A DNA stretch of 64,000 bases from Marisa cornuarietis (Eukaryota > Mollusca > Gastropoda > Architaenioglossa > Ampullariidae). How positions within the stretch are numbered: the first letter of the stretch is position 1; each line of letters opens with the position of its first letter. The stretch covers positions 596,740 through 660,739 of the forward strand of contig SMMW01000178.1 in the NCBI GenBank assembly GCA_004794655.1, read 5' to 3'. The position numbers and the translations under genes were made by a program. Under the pieces are notes generated by a model, which was not told the origin of the DNA, ran no database searches, and saw only the letters and a list, made by a program, of their open reading frames with translations. Of the stretch, positions 49,269 through 61,100 are shown one piece after another.

Positions 49269-52075
49269 ACCATCATCATCATCAACCATCATCATCATTA
49301 TCAACAATCATCAATCATCATCAATCATCAATCATCAATCATCATCATCAATCATCAATCATCATCAATCATCATCATCATCATCATCAATCATCAAGTG
49401 TTTCTTTTTCTGCTGGTTTAGTATAATGCTAGTGCACATATTTAATGTCATATCCTGTGCATTATCATCTCATTGATGTGTCTGGTGGTCAGTCTCATGA
49501 TGTTCTCCTCTAACTGTAATAACTGTCACAGGGACATCGCCCTAAAGGAGGAGGTAGAGGACAAAGTTCTAGTGGCGGTTGTCAAGTTTACCTACACGCC
49601 GTGACTGAGGAACAGGCTGTACTACTTGAAGATACAGGTGGGTTTTATTTTTTAATAACAATTGGTAAAAGTGAGATAAAATGCAGACAATTGTAAAGTA
49701 GTAAAATAACATTCAGAAGTAACCTTCATTATCAGTAGATTATTGAGAATAGCGGAGAACAGAGAAATGATAACGACAGCGATGATTATTGATTATTGGC
49801 ATTTGATTATCACGAGTAATGATGATGTGTTCGATGTATTTTTTTTGTTTTTAACAAAATTACCATCAGCCCAATCAGTCATTACAGTTCTTGGTAATGA
49901 TTAATGAATAATTCAAACCAATTGTCTGTTATACTTTAGATAAATGTGTCTGCATATTGACAATCCATAACTAAAATGGTGTTTTTTTAAGTGAACACAT
50001 GTCCCCTGGAAGAGGTTAAGAAGAAGACAGGTGCTGATGTAGAGTTTGACCCCAACCCGTCACCTGTACCAGGTATGAAGATTATAAACATCCGCGGTGC
50101 TCCTTCTGAGATCAAGGCAGCGGTTAGTCTCGTCCGTCAGAAGACTGGTTCAAAGGTTTGTTTGTTTGTTTGTTTAAAATCACATGTTTATTAGAAGATA
50201 AGACGATTTTATATTATATAATAAACTTTTAGAATAAGCCCTCTACAATTCAGTAAAACAGTAGCAAAGATAAGTAACATTTGAACACAAATAATCTACA
50301 ATAAACCAAATCTTTTAGGGATAATAGGTCATGTATGTGTTAATTTACCAAAATGGTTTTAACACAGGAAACATTATCAGACCAAGCCCAGACATTCTGG
50401 CTCCAGTGGGTTGAGGCCGCGTTCCCTGAGCTCGACTCTCGCGCCTACTTCCTGCCTCCTGTCTACTTCAACCGCGTGCCGATGACTAGGCAGGAAGTTG
50501 CTGGTCAGGATGTTCTGGTCCTACAGTTAGGACAGACTGGTCAGTCAGGTCAGTCAGCACAGTCAGGTCAGCCGGCGATTATTCCATTCGCTGCTGCTCC
50601 CCTTCATCAGCCACCTCGCGTTCAGGGCAGTGACATCAGAGACGATGCAGCCATGCAAAGGCTGCTCTTGTGTCTTCAAAAACTTTCTGAAGACAACAAA
50701 GAAGTGATGGTTGGATTGACTCAGCTTCAGTTCGGTCAGTATCTGGGTGAACCTTGTTACGCTGCTGCAGCTGCACAGCTCCCCCTACCGGCCAACCTTC
50801 CTTCTGCTCTGCCACGAAACTGGCAACAGGGCGACTTTGATGTGCTTCTCATTCATCGACATTTTGGTTTAGTCGCCTGCGAGGTAAAGGCATTTGGTGA
50901 CAACACACAGTCACTGAATATGTCTAAAGACGATAAAGACACAAACATTAGAAAGAAACTGAAAGAGGCCGTGTCACAGCTGGACAAGGCGGAGGCCATG
51001 TTGTCTCACCTGGTGTCCGACATCGCTCCCGGTCTGCGCATCACTAAGACCATCGCTTTCCCCAACCTCACGGCTGACGAAGTTCAACAGGCCATCTCCG
51101 GCGACACCCGGCTAACTCAGGTTTCACTTCTTTTCTCTTTACTTTACACACATACACGTGTCCCTCATAATTTACAGTATCTGACAATCAAATAGCATCT
51201 TCTAAGTTTGCCGATGTTTTAAAAGGCTGTATTGTAAAGCGAAATGCGGGGAGGATGGGTGGAGTCGGGACTTCTCGATCTGAGGAGGGAGGGGTTATTT
51301 GCTTCCTCGTCTTAGACCTTGTGACACACCAACTCACCTGATTCCCACACTGGCTCTCGCACAAATACATCAATCTTTCACTCGGGTATGTAGGTAATAA
51401 GCAACATAGAACTATTTCATTAAGAAATCAAACTGATATGATCGAACTACGAAACAGATATATATATATATTTTTTCATAAAGTGCAAGACAAATATGGC
51501 ATTTAAAATTTAATAATACCGTTCTATAGCGTTAACCACAAATGAAGTTCGTATGGGTCCCAAACGTTTTGCCTTTCATTTTATGATGAAAAAGCACACT
51601 GTGGAAAATCGAATACTTATTTTATTAAAACACAAAATCAGTGTAATTCACGTGTACCTCAAAGTACAATGAAATGTAGTAATGTTACAAAAAGATACGT
51701 GAGTTTGTAGCTGAAAATTGGGTCAGACTTTTTTTTCTTTTGAAAAAAATGAGACCATATTATTTTGACTAGGCTTACATTCTGCTATTTTCATAGAAAT
51801 CACGATTATTCAGGCTGAAAAAATTTCATTACTGCCGAGCACATAAGTCACATACAAGCTTCACATGAACTCCACATGAAAATCTCCCTCAACAACCACA
51901 AGTGTCTCTAACTTTCTTGTCATTCGATTTTGTGACAAAAGAAGCAGCGTTGTCGCATTCTTGGCAGTGGACTTGTATTCCGTGCAGCTGTTGATCAGTC
52001 ATCTTCTCGTGTGTACTTGTCAATTCAAAACATAGGACGTTGTGCTGTCACAGCAGACCCAGATTTTTATACCAT

Positions 52076-52129
<54 letters not shown>

Positions 52130-55100
52130 TCGTCTGGTAATGCGCCAGTTTCCGCGTCTCAGAGATACGCTCAATATTTCTCTGGCTTGCTTGGAATGTA
52201 TTGTTTGAAAGGCCATCTGCCCCTAAACACGTTTAATTGTTCATCGGCAGTCACATTTTTTTAGAACTCGAGGCATTCTTTCAAGTTATCTGCCCAAATA
52301 TAAAATATTCCAGAGACTGGTGATAGCGTTTCATCGGGTTCCCTTTGACGTCGTTCAGCATCATCTTCAAATGGAAGCTCTCTCCTCAACTGCGCGAATC
52401 TAGCTTTGGACATCGATTTTGAAAGAAATAGCTCTGCACTTTGCAAACAGTATAGAAAAACTCATGATAGCAATGTTATGCCATGGTGTCTCGTACATGG
52501 GAACATTGGGCTTTGGGGAAAATATAACCTATGGAACAAAAATTAAACTGAGAAAAACTTGGCAAACTAAAAATTCTTGTGAAAAGATGCTTGCGAAAAA
52601 ATGCACGAGGGAAAAAGAAAGTAAAAATATTCATTGGGCAAATTTTAGGCTATAAATTATCTGGGTAAAAATGTTATCTGCCCCTTTGTCAATCTAGGGC
52701 GATGAACATCCGTGTACGAGGAGATGCAGATGAATATTTTCTTCCCTGCAATTGGTTGATTGTGTAGGGGAGGGTGGGGGCCTGGAGGCTGGTAGTGTAC
52801 TATATGTGATTTTTTTTTGTTTTGGGTGGAGGACTGGCTCGTCACACACCTTTCAGCAGAGACCATCTGGCAGACGAGAGAGTTACATTGTGGTATGATG
52901 GGAGTAGTTAAGGGATGGCGCGGGCCTTAGAGGATTGTTTCTCTCGGGTCAGTGAGGTGACCAGGACGAGGAATGAGGCTGGATGGGCGCACACCTTGCA
53001 ATGCCAGAAAGGTCACTGCCGCGACTTGACTAGAATGTTAGATAGGGGGGATCGTTTCTAGAACGTTCGACTGGCTTGACATAAATAGTGTGGAAGCCTA
53101 GAGTAAGGGATGAGAGACTCGTTGATGAAGAAAAAGATAGCACAGACATGCGACAGAGGAGTTGAGAGGTGACAGCCCTGACTTGACAGCCTCTGACGAC
53201 GCGACGCAGCCTAGCCATTGTGAAACCCGTATTTTAAAAAGGGTCGAACCTAACTGACTTGTTCCTGCTTCTGCGGAGTGTTTGGGAAAAAGTTGCTGTA
53301 AGATCCTTACACCACAGCCACTCGGTTTCAATTGTTATCTTAGTTGTCATCGTCTGAAAGAGGCAAGTACTTTCTTCTTCCTCCTCTTCATTCTTTGTAA
53401 CGTTTTGTGTGAAGAGTGCATTTATAACTGGATGCGAGCGTGTGTGTACATTTACATGTAGCTACGCTCGCGGAACTCTTCTTCCTTTTTCAGACAAATA
53501 GGCCGGTCAACGATTTCCATATTTAATGTAAAAAAAAATAATGAATGAAACGGGTGAACAGATGAGGCGGTGATCAGGTAATCTAAACACAGGGGTACAG
53601 GTGACCCAGTATCTAATGCGACACGACGACACAATAACTCGTCCAAATTGATGTTTATAGAGTTAGACACATCCGTAGGTCGGAATATGGAGTTCAGCCC
53701 AGTTGGTCCTGTCTCTCAGCTCAACACCTGGCTCATAGGAACTACCCCTTGGTAGACAAGATGTTACTAGTTCACAGAGGAGGTTCTGCTGTCAACGTAA
53801 ATTCTCTTCGATGACTCGCTGCATAATCTATCCTCGACAGTCGAGACACTGACGGTTTGCACTATATCCTCTTGCTAAAACCCTACCAGACAACTTTCTC
53901 CGCTCGCTTGTCGCAGAATCAATCTCTCAGAAGTGGAGTCAGCAACGGTTTGCAGTGAATGTCTGCCGTCTCCGTATAACTCGCTGCTCTCTGATGTGTT
54001 ACCTTAGAATCTTCTCGCAAAAGTAGAGTCACTAACGGTTTGCCGTCTGCCGTCCCCGTCTAGGTCTGTTCTCTCTCGTGGTTGCCGCAGAATGCCCGGT
54101 ACCGTTAGCCAGCCTAACCACCCTCTCTCTCCAGGCTTGCAGCCAATCAAGCCCCTAGCCGCTTGGTTGCCATGAGGATTGCTTGACGACTCGATCGCTG
54201 TGCGGGATCCATGGCGACTGACTACATACACTAACTTCTGTACAATTGTAGTCGGCATGGATCATCACGTTGAATAGTCCGTGGCGGTCACTATCACATC
54301 ACACCATGATGCCTTCACTAAGATTTCATCTTTCTTTTCACAACAAACATCTCCCATTTCTTAGTGACGTCATGGTGTGACGCAATACGCAGGTCAACGT
54401 CACAGCTCACGAGACTATTCAGGAACGTGCCGCTGTTCCCCTCCCCAGGCCTTTGAACACTTACTACTTCTACTACTAATAATAATGATAATATATATAT
54501 ATATATATACATAAGTTTGAGCCGTGAAACGTTACATTCATGGAGTCAAGTCGCTACTCTAACCATCGTACAATAAGGAAGCAACTTGTGAAGAAAGAGG
54601 AAAAATTGACACCAACATAGCTTCTAAAGAAACGCTATGAGTAATTCGATACAAAGATAAGATGTACTGCCAGGTCAGACACGCACAGGGAAGGTGATGG
54701 GAAAAATTTGAATAACAAGATGTTTATTTCTTGGAATTCACCCGTAAGCATATGTAATTTATTTCTGAGGGTCCATACAGACCCCGACAGTGGTTAACAA
54801 TAGTTTTAATTTGCCCCACGATTTTGAAGATATTTGCAAATTCATTTCATCCACGATGAGTCCACCAGTAAAGTGTCACAGTCAAGAAATTTCACAAGTT
54901 TGAGATAAACAGTTAGCGTTTAGTAAATAGCGAAACTTCGGTTAGGGTCCGTATAGACCTCAGCGGGCGTTAGACGGTATGTCTAGATACTGACATAGAT
55001 GAGATCAGCCTTGTAATACTAGATACTGTCATAGATAGGCTTAGCCTTGTAATACTAGGTACTGTTATAGATAGAGTTAGCCTTGTATTGCATGCAGTCA

Positions 55101-58100
55101 AAGACTTTACTCGGTATCTGCAGTCCTGTACAGGGAGGTAAACCTGTAACCGCCTCACATCAAGTGCTCACAACAATGAAAGGCAGCGCCAGTGAGGTAG
55201 ATAATCTCAATCACAGCTGCATGCGGATGCCTGCCGTTATTTCAGACGTCAGATAGCTATAGTGTGATGTCACCAGGCCTTGTCTTACACCACCGTCATA
55301 GAGATGGAGGTGTAGGAGAGCCGGCGCTAGGGGGGTGCAGGGCCTTAGGCAAATAGAATTGCGGGACCTTTGGAAGCAAATCCCGGGTATCGCCGTTTCT
55401 CAATGTCAAATCCAACAGGAAGCCTAATATTCCGGTATGGTGCTCTAGTTGCTTCGAAACGTTTCTTCAGAAATCTCAATGCTTGATCGACGATCCACAA
55501 GAAATACCCAACCCTAAAATATTCTTCAGGTGTCTCTTGTTGTTCATCCATGACTTCATATTCAAATCGCCTCTTCCTTCGCCTAAACGGCGATCTTTAA
55601 AAACAGGTTCAATGTTCATTGTTGAGGCTATTTCTTTTGCGGTGATTATTGCTGACATAAATCCATTGTCTCTATACTTGATGAAGAAATGTATAAGAGA
55701 ATGAACGTGTTTAATGGCCACATCGAGTTGCATATTCGACGACTGCAAGGTTTTGCTGTCGGTGTTGACGGCAAGCAGGATGTCATACCACACAACGACG
55801 GCAACCAGAAATTCAAAATTCCCCAGCTCGTAGTCACCTGAATTTTCCAAGAAACTCTTTTGTAAGGATTTTTTGTTTTGTTTTGTTTTAGAATTTCAAG
55901 AAAATTACGTACTGTCTCATGCAGAGGGTGCAGTTGCTAGCGCGGGGCCCCCATCAGATGCGGGGCTGTGGGCGGTCGCCCTGCTCGCCCTACCCTAGCG
56001 CCAGCTCGGGGTGTAGCTATGTTTAATTTTAGTGTGTCGTCTGCCAAAAACAAATAAAAATTCTCTAAACTTGACAGCCTGCACGTGCGAGTAAGTAACG
56101 CGTAGAGTTTGTGAAGGCTGGTCTCCTTCTGAAAAACTTCTTGCTAGGAGCTGTCGACGTCACACATAGCGATGTAGCGCTGCTTCCGCCAAAGTAACCC
56201 GTATCTTCCAAAGTGACTACAGCGTAGACAACATGCAAGGTCCCGAACAATCTATCACCATCATACCTCTGGATGCCACCTGCCCCCTACCTCGGCCCTA
56301 ATATTCTGCCAGAAATTAAATTCCGCGCCATGACCGTTATTTCCAATCATCTCGAGATCCAAGTGAGCAGAGGAGGTGCCAGACAATACCCACACCCATA
56401 CTCATTTAACCTCTTGACTGAAGAAGACTCACTATGTAGACACACGTCCGCTTGCTTCTGCCCCTCAATTCCCAATGGTCCGTGAAACTCAATATCCAGT
56501 GATTTAGACTGTACAGTAGCATCTAACAGAAAGTTCACAAGCGTGCAATATCTATTGGTATTGTATTTTAATGTCAGCATAAGGCCCGCTCTCGACAACA
56601 AATTTCTTGAATGTCCCCAAATTACAGACATTTCTATGTTTTGAAAATATGTCTTTTTAAGCTGTACATATTCACAACTGATCATTTATTTCTTTCAGTT
56701 TTACTATTTTTAAAACGCTTTCTAATAAGTTTGAGTGTATTTCGCATTATTTCTGGCAGCTGAAAATATCGACATATTTGGCTCACTTGTCCTCAGAAAG
56801 AGGGATTTTCCCTAAAGGACCTGTGTCGGTGTCTGGGAACAAGAGACCCGGCCGACTTGACAGGTGTGTGTCTGTGCTCTGATCAGTTGTCTGACCCCAA
56901 GACCCCGTGTGACATCAGTAGTCACGTGGTGAGGGAACTAGGACACTGGTGGCAGCGACGTGTGGCTGGGGCTGGACCTGACAGTCACATGACACGTCAC
57001 GTGTACAAGAGTCTGGTGGCCAGGTAAGTAGTAGAAGTATAGATGATATAATAATAGAGTGACTTAATGTTTCCATGTTCCTGGTTGATTTTATTTTTGA
57101 TAGACAGTAACTCGTATACTATGTCTATTCTGTTTGAGGATTTTTAAAGCCTGAAGTGCTGACAGTGAGTCTGAAATTTCTAGATATTGTTGTTACTTTG
57201 TGTCCTTCAGTCTGAGATGGAGTGTTTGAAGACCTGTCAATATGTCAGTCAGTTCAGCTGTGAAAATTGATGTGTGCTTTGGGAGTCTGCTGGAGATGGT
57301 GATGTTGGTATACTCCTAGTCCGGTTGTGTTTATCTCTGGGTCATGGGATCCGTCAGTATAAATCTGCACATGGTCTTTGTATGTGGTGCTGAGCTTGAG
57401 CTTTGTTTCTGCAGTGGTTTGGACTTTGTGTTGTTTGCTCCCTTGTCGCGCTTCCCCCTTCCCTATTAAATTACCCGGGAGGGCTAAAGTGCTATGGGTG
57501 CCCGGCCGTGAAGGACGGCAGCGCTGGCGGTGTCCACCTAGGGCAGGGGGGGGAGGTTGAGGAGTGCACCGCCCCTTCCTTCTCTTTCAGCCCACTCCGC
57601 CCACCCGGACACAAAACAAACCCGCGTGACAATCAGCGCTCCCTGCCCGCTCTACTGACCAATCGGAGTCTTAAAGAGTCTCTACCACATTCAGATAAAT
57701 AGGTGTCCATGACACAATAGGAAAAAAAAAACAATATAATAAATTGTCGTTGTCTCTTTGCTCTCGTCAGGTTTGTCTTGTATAGGAGGTTCAACATTCG
57801 ATTGTTTAATTGAGAATAATCAAATGGCTTTGTAATGTTTGTCATTGCATTGTAAAAAAGAGATTTCGGTAAATTTTGCCAGAATACAGTATTTATTTAT
57901 ATTCTGGTAATTCTCTCAGTGGAATCTATTTCCATGCTATGTTATTATGCTATTTGATGTAGTTATTATTTTAATTTCAACAGTTCATACTGTCCTTGTA
58001 GGAAAGATATAAACTTACACCTTAGTTCGGGTTATAAAAACGACGAAAACCTTTTATTTCAATTCTTAAAACAGCAGCGACGAACGTTTCATGGGAACAA

Positions 58101-61100
58101 TAACAAGAAAAAGTAGAAAGGGAACCAACAATAATTTCGCAATAAATTGTCTAGCTCACTACATATTGACAGGTGTTCACAAGGATCTTATTTAAATGTT
58201 AATTAAAAAAAATCTTAATTTGAATTCTTGTTGATTTGAGTAGATTCTGTGGTCCGGCGACAACAGTGAGTGTGCCATGTACATGTCCTCCACGTGTGAG
58301 TGTCAAGACCCTGGGTCAGGCCGTGTGGTGTACAGGAGAGTGCTATACTGCTGTAATAACACTCTTCCCGGAGCAACTTCACCTGCTCAACATGGCGCCT
58401 CCCACACTCTTTGTCACCGGACCGCCCGGTACAGGTAAAACTGTGGTGCTGCTGCTGATGGCCATACAATGGCTGCGATGTGGTCACCACGTCTACATTG
58501 TAAGTACTTGGTGGTGGAGTCGTGCAGCGAGCATCATGTTGTATCACCTGTTGCTGCAGACAGTAAACACACAACAGTCAGCAGGTGTATCACCCGGTCA
58601 GCCTCACCTTCTGCAGTATAGTCTTCATGGCGGTAAAGACGTGGAGAAGGCCGTCAACGACTTGTCACAGGCGGCGAGCGGAGGGTCGTTGTACATCATC
58701 GCTGATGAAGTAGTGAATGGTTGCAGGTGAGTTGTACTGCGTGTGATGTGATGTTAGACAGACAGGTAGACGGGATTCACGGTTATCTGATTATCAGCAC
58801 CAGGTGCTTAACAGCTAGGTGATAATTTCTCAAATGTTCTGACATGTGGTGGAGGTGATGTGATGTTAAAGTAGATTTATTGTTACATCGACTGTTTCAC
58901 AGATTGTATATCAACTCGTGTCATTATTGCTTAGGTTAGCATTTAGGTCTAGAGATTCTGTGAACCTATGCCATTCCTCTTTATTTGGCTTGGAGAATAA
59001 GAATCGAGCATCAAACTTCCAGCGAGGTACCACCAGAAAATGAGTCCCGCAGGAAAGTGTCCTCAGTCACAAAAACCAAACCAGAAGACAGAATACCCCA
59101 AATTAACACTAAACGAAACAACCCTTGACTACAGTTCACAGATACAATTTTTATGTGTAATCTTCACGGAAAAACAAACTGAACCCCATATGTAGACAAA
59201 ATAACTTAAGTTGCCAAAAAAGGAATAAACCTAGTGAGAGTAGTTAGTGAAAATACCTGGGGAACAAATCCTAAATCTCTTCTTAACCTGTACCATGCCC
59301 ATGTTATGTCTAAACTATTATTTGCAGCTCCACTGCTAGAACACCTTTATTCAAACCTAATAGCTAAACTGTAGTCAGTACAGGCTAGGGCAATAAAATA
59401 GTTCTGGGAGTACCTGGGAAACCAATAGAATTATTCATCAAAGAAAGGACAGCCAACTACTTCTACAAGATGCAGTGTCTCCCACCTGACCATCCAGTCC
59501 GACAGATTCATGTACAACCCCACAGACACAGAACAGGCCGCCCCACCCCACAACCCATATTACTACAACACATCCAACATATAGAAAACGCAAAGGGCGC
59601 AGAAATCAACATAAGGGCCCCTTACCCACCGAACAACATGCAAACACCACCCTGGACACTTCCACACCCACTGATAGACCTTGACCTCACCAAATACAAC
59701 AAAGAACAACACCAAGTCCAAATCACTGCTGAAACAAATCTCAGGCTAAGCACCACATACAAAGATCATGTGCAGATTTATACTAATGACCCAGAGACTA
59801 ACACAGCCGGATTAGAAGTATACCAACCCGGTAACATTACCATCTCCAGCAGACTCCGGAGACACATCAATTTTCACAGCTGAGCTGACTGACATACTGA
59901 CAGCTCTCCAAACACTTCCTCGTAGAATGAAGGACACAACGCACTTACAATATCTAGTAATTTCGGATTCGCTGTCAACACTCCAGGCTTTAAAACACAA
60001 ACCCTCAAACAGAATAGACACAGTACACAAGATACTGTCTATCAAGTACACAAGATACTGTCTATCATAAATAAAATCAACCAGGAACATGGAGACATTA
60101 TGTTCCTTTGGGTTTCCTCCTATATAGGAATAAAAGGAAATGAAGTTGCTGATAAACTAGCTAAAATGGCAGTAAAACAAGAAGCGAACCCTAAAGTTCA
60201 CCAGCAGAGAGAAAAACAGCTATAAAGTCAACAATAAAAAAGGTGGCAAGAGAAATACAAAAATGAAAGTAAAGGTACTAGGAGACTGATAGATGACCAG
60301 CCTACTCGGTGACCGGACACTTAGTCCCCAGACACTTAATCCTCAAAAATGCCCCCAATGCTACAAATGTTGAAGTTAAGTATTATTTTAATTGTCGAAC
60401 TTATTTAGATGTTTACATGAAAATAATTATTTGAATTTGAATTAAATTTTTCATTCACTTCATAATTAAATTTTTCATTCACTTCTTAATTAAATTTTTC
60501 ATTCACTTCATAATTAAATTTTTCATTCACTTCATAATTTCTTGAGTTGAAATTTCATTTTGAGGATTAAGTGTCTTGGGATTAAGAGTCTGGGGATTAA
60601 ATGTCTAGGGGATTAAGTGTCGGGGATTAAGTGTCTGGGATTCAGCCCAGTCACCCATTGATGTATCTGGTCAAATAGGTCTGACTAAACTTAAATAGCC
60701 AGATTGAGGCAGTGGGAATACCTAACAAGATACAAAGACCCTCCTTCATGTTCCTGTGGGGACAGACTTAGCAACCCGCACGTACTGTTGGAATGTAACG
60801 ATAACAAACCAAAGAGAGAAGAACTAAAACATTTCTAGATAAATATAAACTGGGTTTAAACCTTAGTAACTGCCTCAACTCGCCTAAAGAAATATGAAAT
60901 AGTATACTGTCACTAGTAGCAGTAATAGCAACTAGCCACCCAAACTCTAGATTAATATAATATAGGCAAAGGGTAAAACAGGATAACTGCCATCTACATG
61001 GATAAAATCCAAAAGCTAAAAAAAATTAAAGTAGAGCAACACATGGAATACAATAAACAAATACAAGACACCACCATGGCGTACGTGGCAGGACCACTAA

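Larger units (their letters stand above)
51536..54793 (-). mobile_element. piggyBac-like element in gene B intron
   Basis: 3,258 bp flanked by TTAA at 51532-51535 and 54794-54797, the piggyBac target duplication. The ends are inverted: CCAC...GTATGGGTCCC at the left, and CCACTG...GTATGGACCC reading inward from the right. A transposase relic lies inside on the minus strand. The interior 52640-54250 also holds degenerate short tandem stretches. Inactive. Confidence 0.6.

Noticed and set aside
49180..49476. Poly-histidine protein
   Set aside because: Translation of a (CAT)n microsatellite inside the first gene B intron.
52040..52264. Poly-methionine frame
   Set aside because: Translation of a (GAT)n run inside the piggyBac relic.
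55483..55704. 73-codon plus-strand frame
   Set aside because: Antisense shadow of the hAT transposase relic.
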